A DNA stretch of 64,000 nucleotides from Acetobacter fallax (GTDB taxonomy: Bacteria > Pseudomonadota > Alphaproteobacteria > Acetobacterales > Acetobacteraceae). The notes under the pieces were generated by a model, which saw only the letters and a list, made by a program, of their open reading frames with translations, searched no databases and had not been told where the DNA came from. Every line of letters starts with the position of its first letter. The stretch's first letter is position 1. The DNA is taken from NCBI RefSeq assembly GCF_011516735.1, contig NZ_WOSX01000005.1, positions 62,001-126,000 on the forward strand. Direction: 5' to 3'. This document shows positions 33,995 through 42,116 of the stretch, one piece after another. The translations under genes and the position numbers were made by a program.

Positions 33995-36900
33995 TTATGC
34001 TGAGCGGCTGAAAGGCCCCATCGCCTCCAGCGCGGCTTCCGGCCGGCCGAGGGCGCCCGCGAGGGTTCTGCTGACCTCGCCTTCGCTGAATTTCCCCCGG
34101 ATCAGACGGGAGCCGGCCTGCCCCAGAGTGTCGACCATGTCCGGGTCCTGATGAAGGCGCACGATCTGTGCCGCGATCTCCCCTGCATCTTTCTGCACCA
34201 GGTCGCTCAGGTCTGCGGGCAGATCAATGCCTTCGGCGGCCATGGGGCTCATGACGCAGGGCAGTCCGGCGGCGAAGGTTTCCAGAACTTTGCCTTTGAT
34301 CCCGGCGCCGAACCGCAATGGCGCGACACCCAGGCGGACGTTTTCGAAGAGATCGTCCCGCAGATTTTCGATTCTGCCGGCAATGTGCACCCCGCCGCAT
34401 GATGCGTCTGCTTCACGGGCAAGATCTTCGATGTCCGCGTCTGCGTCGCTTCCAGCCAGTATGCACCGGATCTCCGGGGCCTGCTGCCAGACACGGGGCA
34501 TGACTTCGCTGACCAGCCATTCGGCGGCATCGCGGTTCGGGCCGTGACTGTAATTACCGAGGAAAGCCACGCCATGACGTTCTGACGCGGATTTTCTGAC
34601 GGGCTGCGGTGCGATGTCCCATGGCACGACGTGGACGTTCAGTGCGGGCATAAGCCGCCGGAGTTCTGAGGCTTCGAAACCGGAATGGGTTATAACGACA
34701 TCGGACATGAGCGCCGCTGTGACTTCGAGCGTGCGGGTCCGGCCGGCCTCGTAGGCCAGATCCGTGTTGCCTTCGATCCCGGCCTGGCGCGCCATGCGGA
34801 GATAGTGAAGATCAGCCACGCTGTAGATCACGCGGCTGCCGCCCATGTAGCGTCTGACCAGCCCGGCATAGGATGAGGCGATGCTGACACGATGGAGATA
34901 GACGACATCGAATGTGCCGGCCTGACGTCTCAGCACATCTTCGGGCGACTGGTAGAAAGGCGCGCAGGCCACTGACACGCCTTCGGCTTCCATGGCGGCG
35001 ATCAGATCCTGCGGAATGTTTGCCGCGGGTGAGACGAATGTCACCTGGTAACCAAGGCGTCCGAGCGTACGGATATGAGAGTAAATCGCCTGCGATCCGG
35101 CGTCACATCCCACACGCGGGAACTGTTCGTCGATGACAAGGGCACGGCGCAGTTTCGGTATGTCTGCGGCGGCCCGGCCCGCAAGACGGCGGGACCGTTC
35201 CAGTTCGGCTCTCTCTTCGCGCCGGGTATCATGATCGGCTTTTTGCTGGCTGATGCGTTCTGCCTGACGGGTCACGAAGGCGAGTGCCCTGCGGCGCTCC
35301 TCGTCGGTTTCCAGTCCTGCAACGGCTCTTTCGACGAAAGCTTCCATGTCGTCATTGAAGTCGCCTGCTACGGAAAGATGCTTTGGCGATCCGTGAAGAT
35401 GATGATCCGTGCCGGCGTGACGCACTTCGATGACATGGGGTGTGGCAGGATCAAGCAGCGTGCCGAAAGTCAGCTCAAACGCGGCCCAGCCATTCCCGAT
35501 ACCGGCTGAGGCGAGGTCCGGACGCTGGCTGGTTGCGCAGATCGTTGTGATATAATGTCCATCCACGAATACATCGACCTGCATTCTCTCCCATGGTCTG
35601 TCTTCATTCCATGCCCAGCCATTGAGCCTGTTCCGGCTGGCGAAATCCAGCCAGCCGTGGAATCTGCCGGTTTTTTCTGGCCGGTCACCGGCTTCCGGAT
35701 TTTCCGTCGTGACCGGCCGATGCGGGGATGGCTCCTGATGATGCGAGGGCTCTGTGCCTGCGGCCTGCGCGCAGAGTGCGGCGAGATCGACATAGCCCGC
35801 GTGGACCGGGACAGTCCCTGCTCCGTGTGGCCGGGCACGTTCTGCGAGCTGTCGCCAGATTTTTGCGAGATGTTCTCCGCCTTCGACGCGGGGGGCGCAG
35901 TAGATTGCTTCTTCGCGTTTTGCATCGGGGTAGCGGGCGTAATAATCGGCGGCGTTCTGAAACATGCCGCGCGATCCGTCTTCCACGTAGGTTTCGGAGG
36001 GGGCGCCTTCTGCCAGGAGCAGATCGTGGCTTTCCAGTTCGAGGTGGATATAGGCCACTTCGCCGGGCTCTTCATCCTGCACGATGCTGATGCCGTTGAT
36101 CAGCGCGCTGGCGGGAACGAGCACGCCATCGACATACATGGCGTGAAGGGGTGACACGCGGAGATCGCGTTGCGGGATGTTGTCGGCGATGGCACCGGCT
36201 TTGATGGTGACCGGAAGCAGTTTTTTGTTTTTCCCCACGAATTCGGGGGCGTAGCTGCGGCGACCGATCCAGCGGACGGGGCGTAGTTCACCGGACGCTG
36301 TGCGGACGAGATCGCCGATCTCCAGGGTCTCGATCGCGGCTTCTCCGTCCTGAACCGCGATGCGTGTTCCCGGGCAGTAGCAGGCGATGTAGCTCAGTTG
36401 CATGCCCTTATCGCCGGAACTGTCCGTGGTGACTGTAGAGGACGAGAAATCGGCGGCGTCAAACCCTGGGACTGGAGATGCCAGGCTGATAGTGTCAACG
36501 GTTTTACCGGAACTGTCCAGAATCGTGATTGCGGAGTCAGAATAAGACACTGAGTACTGGGTCGGATCGAGGTCGATCTGAAGGGTTGCACCCTTTACCA
36601 GAGAGAGATTCGTCAGCGTGTCGTCGAGGCCACCGATTTCCAGTGTGCCGCCATTTTCAACGGTAATGCCGTTGATGGTCGAATTTACGCCGTCGAGATC
36701 CAGAATATCAACGTAACCACTGCTGCTGATGGTCACGTTACTGACGCTGGCACCGGCTTCCAGCGTCGCGGAGCCACCGGACCCGACAACGATGCCGGAG
36801 AGTGTTCCGCCGGACTGAACGTCTTCCAGGCCACCGGAACCAATGGTGACATCATAGGAACTGCCACTACCCTGGACCTGCTGCTGGCCGCCGGACAGAA

Positions 36901-37513
36901 TCGTGGTGTTGCTGGCGTAACCGCCGCTTGTGACGGCCTGGTTGACACTGAATCCCGTTCCGCTGAGCGTGGTGTCAACAGCCGAGCCACCGGCGTTGAT
37001 GGTCTGAAGCGCGTTGCCGAGGACAGTGGCCCCAGACGCGATTCCGCCCGCTGCTACAGTCTGTAATGCCTGCGTGTTGCCGGTGCCTGAGGACAGCATT
37101 GCCCCCGTATCTGTTCCATAGACATTCTCCGACGCCCCGGCATCAATGATCATGTTTCTGGCGGTGCCCTGCGACCAAACAACCGTCGAGGTTCCTGATG
37201 TCATGGTGACATCGCTGATGGTGGCCCCGTTTTCAACAGCGAACCCACCGGACCCCGTGCTGCCGCCGGAAACCGTGCCGCCGGAAACCGTGCCTTCGGT
37301 TCCCGGACTGGCGTTACCTGTAATGCCAACAAAAAGAGAGCCGCCGGATATGAGCGTGATGCCAGATACAACGCCACCGGATGAGACATAGGCGGTGCCT
37401 CCGGAATTAACCGTGAGGCCACTCACGACAGCTGTGTCGATGATTTTGAGCGTATCGCCGCTACTAACGGTCTGGTTAGTCTGCGTGCCCGTGTTCACCG
37501 TCGTTGTTGTCAT
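33995..37513 (-). CDS. Adhesin-type repeat / Hint domain / glycosyltransferase fusion protein
   Basis: The protein has 1172 residues in one uninterrupted frame; GGAGG precedes ATG 37513. Residues ~15-310: ~20-residue Gly/Ser/Thr strand-loop-strand repeats (SGGTAYVSSGGVVSGITLIS, SGGYASNTTILSGGQQQVQG) as in AIDA-I-like passengers. Residues ~376-520: Hint domain, nucleophile C378 in ACYCPGTRIAV, ETLEIGDLVRT, RPVRWIGRR, and H457 in RVSPLHAMYVDG. Residues ~617-715: small beta domain (GWLDFASRNRLNGWAWNEDR, RPDLASAGIGNG) known beside bacterial glycosyltransferases. ~720-780: charged coiled coil. ~788-1160: GT-B glycosyltransferase, GT4 type (ALVIDEQFPRVGCDAGSQAI, VAFLGNYSHGPNRDAAEWL, VAPLRFGAGIKGKVLETFAA, GLPCV). 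There is no Sec signal. Repeats and Hint together are known in Acetobacteraceae; joining a glycosyltransferase is unusual. Roles are inferred. Confidence 0.88.
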   Translation of the reverse strand: MTTTTVNTGTQTNQTVSSGDTLKIIDTAVVSGLTVNSGGTAYVSSGGVVSGITLISGGSLFVGITGNASPGTEGTVSGGTVSGGSTGSGGFAVENGATISDVTMTSGTSTVVWSQGTARNMIIDAGASENVYGTDTGAMLSSGTGNTQALQTVAAGGIASGATVLGNALQTINAGGSAVDTTLSGTGFSVNQAVTSGGYASNTTILSGGQQQVQGSGSSYDVTIGSGGLEDVQSGGTLSGIVVGSGGSATLEAGASVSNVTISSSGYVDILDLDGVNSTINGITVENGGTLEIGGLDDTLTNLSLVKGATLQIDLDPTQYSVSYSDSAITILDSSGKTVDTISLASPVPGFDAADFSSSTVTTDSSGDKGMQLSYIACYCPGTRIAVQDGEAAIETLEIGDLVRTASGELRPVRWIGRRSYAPEFVGKNKKLLPVTIKAGAIADNIPQRDLRVSPLHAMYVDGVLVPASALINGISIVQDEEPGEVAYIHLELESHDLLLAEGAPSETYVEDGSRGMFQNAADYYARYPDAKREEAIYCAPRVEGGEHLAKIWRQLAERARPHGAGTVPVHAGYVDLAALCAQAAGTEPSHHQEPSPHRPVTTENPEAGDRPEKTGRFHGWLDFASRNRLNGWAWNEDRPWERMQVDVFVDGHYITTICATSQRPDLASAGIGNGWAAFELTFGTLLDPATPHVIEVRHAGTDHHLHGSPKHLSVAGDFNDDMEAFVERAVAGLETDEERRRALAFVTRQAERISQQKADHDTRREERAELERSRRLAGRAAADIPKLRRALVIDEQFPRVGCDAGSQAIYSHIRTLGRLGYQVTFVSPAANIPQDLIAAMEAEGVSVACAPFYQSPEDVLRRQAGTFDVVYLHRVSIASSYAGLVRRYMGGSRVIYSVADLHYLRMARQAGIEGNTDLAYEAGRTRTLEVTAALMSDVVITHSGFEASELRRLMPALNVHVVPWDIAPQPVRKSASERHGVAFLGNYSHGPNRDAAEWLVSEVMPRVWQQAPEIRCILAGSDADADIEDLAREADASCGGVHIAGRIENLRDDLFENVRLGVAPLRFGAGIKGKVLETFAAGLPCVMSPMAAEGIDLPADLSDLVQKDAGEIAAQIVRLHQDPDMVDTLGQAGSRLIRGKFSEGEVSRTLAGALGRPEAALEAMGPFSRSA

Positions 37514-37685
37514 GAGTGCCTCCGAAAATCACGCGAAGCCTTTTTTTGGCTAACGGTGCTGTGAAATGTTTCCGGGTCTCATTCTTCCGACAAATCGCTA
37601 ATTTTTCGGATACAATGCTTTCTGGCTGTTCATAATTGGAGTTCAGGGCCTGTCGTCAGACCGTTTCGAAGCTCTGTCCGAACGC

Positions 37686-37721
37686 AAAACGGCCGCGCCG
37701 GGTGGAGACCCGGGCGCGGCC
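37686..37721 (-). terminator. Strong intrinsic terminator for the secreted-protein gene at 37750
   Basis: GGCCGCGCCGGGT (37691-37703) and ACCCGGGCGCGGCC (37708-37721) form a ~13-bp GC stem with one bulge; read on the minus strand it is followed by GTTTTGCG. It also lies ~180 bp upstream of the fusion gene start, insulating it from amtB-side transcription. Confidence 0.75.
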
Positions 37722-37749
37722 ATCAGAGACAAAATATGTCAGTGGAAAA

Positions 37750-38253
37750 TCACTGACCTTTCAGACGCTTATTGCAGAGGCTGTAATATCCGCCGCCCTT
37801 CTGGATCCAGCGCAGGCCACCGTTTCCGCCGGTTGCCTTATTGGCCTTGTACTGGTCATCGCATGTTTTACGGCGACCGGTGCCAGCGCTGAGCGAGGAA
37901 TATTTCGAAGAAATCTGACCCGGGTAGACCACGTTGCCGGTCGGGGTAGCGCTTGCGGTTGTCTTCGCTGCGGGTGCGGCGGGAGTCGCCGTTGCCGGAG
38001 CAGCGGCGGGGGCGGATGCTGCCGGGGTGGTGTCTTCCGGTTCGGCCTCGGAGCCGGTGCATTGCGCGGCCTTGAATTCCTTGTAGGTCTGTCCGGATGT
38101 GAGGGTTCCGCTTTTCCGCGCTTCGGTGAATTTCGCGCGACATTCCTTAGCGGTCATCGCCTGTGCGGCATCTGCGGAACCGAGCCAGAGAGCGCCTCCG
38201 GCAAGCAGGGCGAGCGACGTGGCGGCGGCGCGCGCTGAACGATTGAAGCCCAT
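37750..38253 (-). CDS. Secreted two-part Cys protein with Pro/Ala/Thr linker, function unknown
   Basis: The protein has 167 residues. Signal peptide: RAAATSLALLAGGALWLGSA, cleavage near DAAQA. The mature protein has an N-terminal piece with paired cysteines (MTAKECRAKFTEARKSGTLT, then KEFKAAQC), a low-complexity Ala/Pro/Thr linker (~75-110), and a C-terminal piece with KTCDDQYKANKATGGNGGLR, WIQKGGGYYSLCNKRLKGQ. It is probably periplasmic or outer-surface. The N-terminal part faintly resembles small PsiF-like Cys repeats, but I would not assign a family. It has its own terminator and lies between amtB and the fusion gene. Confidence 0.7.
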   Translation of the reverse strand: MGFNRSARAAATSLALLAGGALWLGSADAAQAMTAKECRAKFTEARKSGTLTSGQTYKEFKAAQCTGSEAEPEDTTPAASAPAAAPATATPAAPAAKTTASATPTGNVVYPGQISSKYSSLSAGTGRRKTCDDQYKANKATGGNGGLRWIQKGGGYYSLCNKRLKGQ

Positions 38254-38387
38254 CAGCTATCCTTATTCTTCTCAGGTTCACATGCACGCCCTGTGGCATG
38301 ACGCGCTGTCGTCGATGCCTGCGTTGAAGGGCGGGCATCCGGGCATTCCATGGCCCCTTGCGACTCTACAGCGTGACCGCCGGATAT

Positions 38388-38421
38388 GACAGAGGCCGGA
38401 TCATGGACTCCGGCCTCTGTC
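38388..38421 (-). terminator. Hairpin downstream of amtB
   Basis: GACAGAGGCCGGA (38388-38400) and TCCGGCCTCTGTC (38409-38421) form a perfect 13-bp stem with an 8-nt loop, 38 bp after the amtB stop. No T-run follows on the minus strand. It is likely a terminator or mRNA 3'-end stabiliser for amtB. Confidence 0.6.
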
Positions 38422-38458
38422 GCTAGTCTGCGATTGTCACGTCGGCCTTTGTGCCGCG

Positions 38459-39823
38459 TTATGAGATCCGTTCGCCGTGCAGGGCGACATCCAGGCCTTC
38501 CTGCTCGGCTTCCGCCGGCACACGCAGACCGAGGACGGCATCGACGATTTTCAGCAGAATGAAGGTCATGACGCCACACCAGACGATGGTCACGCCGACG
38601 GCCTCCGCCTGAATCAGCAACTGATGGAGTGAGCCCGGGGAGCCGGCCGGATTCGCATCTGTCGCGGAGAGCGGGCCGTAAGCCAGCACACCGGTCAGCA
38701 GGGCGCCGACGATGCCGCCGACACCGTGGACACCGAAGGCGTCGAGGCTGTCATCGTAACTGAACATGTGTTTGAGCGTGGTGGCGCTCCAGTAGCAGAC
38801 GACTCCGGTGACGAGGCCAATGATCAGGGCGCCCCCCGGCAGAACGAAACCGGCGGCGGGGGTAATGGCGACCAGGCCGCCGACCGCGCCGGAGATGATG
38901 CCGAGAACTGTTGGTTTGCCTGTGCGGACCCATTCGGCCAGCATCCAGGCGACGCCGGCGGCGGCGGCGGCGATCTGTGTGGTGGCCATGGCCATGCCGG
39001 CGCGGCCGTTGGCACCAACGGCGGAGCCGGCATTGAAGCCGAACCAGCCGACCCAGAGCAGGGAGGCGCCGATGACGGCGTAGGTGAGGTTGAAGGGTGC
39101 CATGTCGTCTGTGCCGAGGCCGCGACGTTTGCCGAGAACGATGGCGCAGACGAGTCCGGCGATACCGGCGTTGATGTGGACGACCGTGCCACCGGCGAAG
39201 TCGAGCGTGCCGAGGCCGAGCAGCCAGCCCACGGGGCTCCAGACCCAGTGCGCGACGGGGGCGTAGACGAGCAGCGACCAGAGGATGGTGAACACGCACA
39301 TGGAGGAGAACTTCATGCGCTCGGCATAGGCGCCGGCGATCAGGGCCGGGGTGATGATGGCGAAGGTCATCTGGAACGTCATGAAGACGCTCTCGGGGAT
39401 GGTCATCACGGTTGCGTTCGGCGAATCGGCACCGAGGGTGAAGCCGACATCGGCGCCTCTGGAGATATGGTCGCCGATTGTTGCCAGGAAGGCTTTCGAG
39501 AGGCCGCCGATATAGGGCGTGCCGGTCGAGAATGCGAGGGAGTAGCCTGCGATCATCCAGACGACGGTGATGATGCAGCAGATGGCGAAGCTCTGCATGA
39601 CGGTGGACAGCACGTTTTTCTTACGCACCATGCCGGCGTAGAACAGGGCCAGTCCGGGGATGGTCATCATCAGGACGAGAGCGGTGCTCACGAGCATCCA
39701 GGCGGTGTCGCCGCTGTCGATTGCGGGAGGAGCATCGGCGGCCTGCGCGGGGATGGCGGCGGCCAGTCCTGCGATCAGCGCGGCGCCGGCGGCGGACGTT
39801 TTCATGCCCGGAAACAGGCGCAT
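38459..39823 (-). CDS. amtB: Ammonium transporter AmtB
   Basis: The protein has 454 residues from ATG 39823; ATG 39805, six codons later, is equally plausible. Signal peptide AAGAALIAGLAAAIPAQAAD, then eleven membrane helices. DTAWMLVSTALVLMMTIPGL, ALFYAGMVRKKNVLS is the conserved first helix; AHWVWSPVGWL carries the first pore His, DFAGGTVVHINAGIAGLVCA the family signature, and DAFGVHGVGGIVGALLTGVL the second pore His. It conducts ammonium into the cell. Usually glnK lies next to amtB, but here it does not. The 5' side contains a 7-bp palindrome at 39951 and a repeat block. Confidence 0.95.
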   Translation of the reverse strand: MRLFPGMKTSAAGAALIAGLAAAIPAQAADAPPAIDSGDTAWMLVSTALVLMMTIPGLALFYAGMVRKKNVLSTVMQSFAICCIITVVWMIAGYSLAFSTGTPYIGGLSKAFLATIGDHISRGADVGFTLGADSPNATVMTIPESVFMTFQMTFAIITPALIAGAYAERMKFSSMCVFTILWSLLVYAPVAHWVWSPVGWLLGLGTLDFAGGTVVHINAGIAGLVCAIVLGKRRGLGTDDMAPFNLTYAVIGASLLWVGWFGFNAGSAVGANGRAGMAMATTQIAAAAAGVAWMLAEWVRTGKPTVLGIISGAVGGLVAITPAAGFVLPGGALIIGLVTGVVCYWSATTLKHMFSYDDSLDAFGVHGVGGIVGALLTGVLAYGPLSATDANPAGSPGSLHQLLIQAEAVGVTIVWCGVMTFILLKIVDAVLGLRVPAEAEQEGLDVALHGERIS

Positions 39824-39950
39824 CCTGTTTTTTTGCTCCGGGTTTCGTCCTGCGAACGAAGAAAACTGAATATCCATTAACGCGTGTGGCCCCCTGCCCC
39901 ATTCGCATCTGCGGTCGGGGGGATCAGGGCGTGACGGTCTTTGTCCTCCG

Positions 39951-39969
39951 TGCCCCGTCTGCCGGGGCA
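39951..39969. promoter_or_regulatory. Palindrome upstream of amtB
   Basis: TGCCCCG (39951-39957), TCTGC, CGGGGCA (39963-39969): a perfect 7-5-7 inverted repeat ~130 bp before the amtB start. The layout resembles an NtrC-type TGCAC-N-GTGCA site, but the core bases differ, so it may equally be a leader hairpin. Confidence 0.35.
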
Positions 39970-40099
39970 GATCAGGGCGAAAGCGGACATAGGAATGCCA
40001 TGCGCTGATCCCGCCGGCCACACGACGACCGAACAAAATCTTCACTTTGTTACGTAGCTTATCCGAAACGAAATGCTCAAGCCCTGTGACGGTGACAAA

Positions 40100-40545
40100 C
40101 GCACTAATACCAGAGGTTGTGGTGGCAGACCTTTGGCTGAGAGAAGCCGGGCTCTGCCCGAACCCGGAAGGGGTCGTGGACCCTTTCACCCCGATCTGCT
40201 GATAAATAATACCAGAGGGTCTGGCCTTTGAGCTGTGCGAGACTGGCCGGTGCAGGACCGGGAGGTGCAGGACTGGCTGGGCTCTGCCCTGGAACCCGGC
40301 AAAGGCTCGCCTTTGCAAACCGTTTTATCGTTTTATGATCAGCAAACCGGGGTGCAGGGGCCTGCGGTCCCTGCCGGGTCCGGGCTGAGCCCGGATACTC
40401 TCATCGACAGGTCAGTCTTCACAACCTCTGGTATAAGCCGGTTTCCAAAGGTCTGCGACCTTTGGCGGGTTCCAGGGCAGCCCCCTGCCAGTCCCACACC
40501 GGCCAGTCCCACACGGCTCAAAGGTCAGACCCTCTGGCACCATGT
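40100..40545. repeat. Mosaic palindromic intergenic repeat, block 8
   Basis: The block contains CGCACTAATACCAGAGG, GGGCTCTGCCCGAACCCGGA, AGGGGTCGTGGACCCTTTCA, a second TAATACCAGAGGGTCTGG, GGGCTCTGCCCTGGAACCCG, AAAGGCTCGCCTTTGCAAAC, GGGGTGCAGGGGCCTGCGGT, CCGGGTCCGGGCTGAGCCCG, CCAAAGGTCTGCGACCTTTGG and GTTCCAGGGCAGCCCCCTGC. The unit order is close to block 3, followed by modules of block 7. It lies between the gor stop and the amtB promoter. Confidence 0.85.
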
Positions 40546-40561
40546 CGGCTCCGGCATTGCG

Positions 40562-41977
40562 TCAGTCGTCTGCCCTCCCCCGGGCACCGGCCACGCGGGT
40601 ACGGGTCCGCATTGTGACGAACTCCTCGGCGGATGTTGGGTGGATGCCGATGGTGCGGTCGAAATCGGCCTTGTGCAGGCCGGCTGTGACGGCGATGGCC
40701 AGGCCCTGCATCAGTTCCGGCGCGTCCTCGCCGATCATGTGGGCCCCGACGACTTTCTGCGTGGCCTGATCGACGACCAGTTTCATGAGGGTGCGTCGCT
40801 CTCGCCCGCTCAGGGTGTGGCGCATCGGGCGGAATTTCGAGACGTAGATATCGGTGGCGCCCTGTTCGGCGGCCTCGGCTTCGGTGAGGCCGACACTGGC
40901 GAGAGGCGGGGTGAAGAACACGGCTTTCGGGGTGGTGTCGAAGGACCAGCCCCGGGCGTGATCGCTGTAGAGGCGATCCGCGAGGATATGCCCTTCGGCG
41001 ATGGCGACGGGGGTCAGGTTCAGATGGTTGGTGACATCGCCGATCGCGAAGATGCCGGGGTCCGTTGTCTCGAAGTGACGGTCGATTTCGATGCGGCCAT
41101 CCTCTGTTGTCCGGACACGGGTGGTTTCCAGGCCCAGTTTTTCAGTCTTCGGGTGGCGTCCGGTGGCCATCAGCACGCAGTCTGCTTCAAGGCGGGTGCC
41201 GTTATCCAGCGTGACGGTGAGAGCGTCACCGTTCCGGACGATGCGGGTCGGGCTGGATTTTTCGTGCTGACGCACGCCGCGCTGGTCGATAGCATCGTGA
41301 AGGGCCGTGCGGAGATCTTCATCGAAGCCGCGCAGGGGGAGCGCCTGTCTGTAGACGAGATCGACGCTGGCACCGAGGCCAGCGAAAATTCCGGCGAATT
41401 CGATACCGATATAGCCTGCGCCGATGATGCAGACCCTGCGGGGCATGGAGGGGAGGCTGAACACCTCGTCGGAAGTGATGGCCAGGTCTGCCCCCATGAC
41501 GGGCAGCTTTGTGGGCGTGGAGCCTGTTGCGATGACGATATGTCTGGCGGTGATTCGCCCGGGTTTCGCTTCGGGATCGAGGCCTGTGGGTGTGGTGACG
41601 ATCGTGTGGGTGTTTTCGAAGCGGGCGTGACCTGTGATGAGGCGGACGCCGGCTTTTTCGAGCATTGAGACATAGATGCCGTTCAGGCGGTGGATCTCGC
41701 GGTCTTTCGCGTCGATCAGTTTTACCCAGTCATGGGTGCCGGGTTCGGTGTTCCAGCCGAATCCGTGGCTGTCGGCGACGTAATCGCCGTATTCGCTGGC
41801 CTGGACCATGAGTTTTTTCGGCACGCAGCCGAGATTGACGCAGGTTCCGCCCCAGTGGCGTCCTTCGACGACGGCGACCCGGGCTCCGTGGCTGGCAGCG
41901 ATGCGGGCGCAGCGGACGCCGCCCGATCCTGCGCCGATGACCAGGAGATCGACGTCGTAGAGTGTGTTTTCGGGCAT
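40562..41977 (-). CDS. gor: Glutathione-disulfide reductase
   Basis: The protein has 471 residues. FAD motif DLLVIGAGSGGVRCARIAAS, redox-active disulfide C46/C51 in HWGGTCVNLGCVPKKLMVQA, NAD(P)H-binding GAGYIGIEFAGIFAGLGASV, ATGRHPKTEKLGLE, DPGIFAIGDVTNHLNLTPVA, and the C-terminal dimer domain ending with the catalytic HPTSAEEFVTM. The cluster GXGYIxxEFAxI with downstream Arg residues fits NADPH. It regenerates reduced glutathione, in line with the GST gene at 2.9 kb. Confidence 0.95.
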   Translation of the reverse strand: MPENTLYDVDLLVIGAGSGGVRCARIAASHGARVAVVEGRHWGGTCVNLGCVPKKLMVQASEYGDYVADSHGFGWNTEPGTHDWVKLIDAKDREIHRLNGIYVSMLEKAGVRLITGHARFENTHTIVTTPTGLDPEAKPGRITARHIVIATGSTPTKLPVMGADLAITSDEVFSLPSMPRRVCIIGAGYIGIEFAGIFAGLGASVDLVYRQALPLRGFDEDLRTALHDAIDQRGVRQHEKSSPTRIVRNGDALTVTLDNGTRLEADCVLMATGRHPKTEKLGLETTRVRTTEDGRIEIDRHFETTDPGIFAIGDVTNHLNLTPVAIAEGHILADRLYSDHARGWSFDTTPKAVFFTPPLASVGLTEAEAAEQGATDIYVSKFRPMRHTLSGRERRTLMKLVVDQATQKVVGAHMIGEDAPELMQGLAIAVTAGLHKADFDRTIGIHPTSAEEFVTMRTRTRVAGARGRADD

Positions 41978-41999
41978 CTGTGCTTCGGGGCTCCGCCTG

Positions 42000-42110
42000 G
42001 GGGGAATCGGTTATTATGCCCGGGCTCTGCCCGGACCCGGCAGGGACCACACACAGGCCCCTGCACCCCGGTTTATTTTAGCTCAATGGTTTGCAAAGGT
42101 CTGCGGTCTG
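42000..42110. repeat. Mosaic palindromic intergenic repeat, block 9
   Basis: Short block between the fpr stop and the gor start: CGGGCTCTGCCCGGACCCGG, CAGGGACCACACACAGGCCC, CTGCACCCCGGTTTATT and ATGGTTTGCAAAGGTCTGCG. It has an inserted CACACA compared with other blocks. Confidence 0.8.
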
Positions 42111-42116
42111 AGTTTT

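Noticed and set aside
38726-39880. 384-codon open frame on the plus strand, antisense to amtB
   Set aside because: It mirrors a well conserved transporter gene; the product is Gly/Glu/Asp-rich without any fold pattern, and no ribosome site was seen. Long antisense frames are expected at this GC content.
39824-40318. Upstream extension of amtB (165 codons)
   Set aside because: It is translated repeat sequence; the signal peptide begins at 39823/39805.
40235-41668. 477-codon plus-strand frame over the gor gene
   Set aside because: It starts in a repeat block and then runs antisense to a complete glutathione reductase gene.
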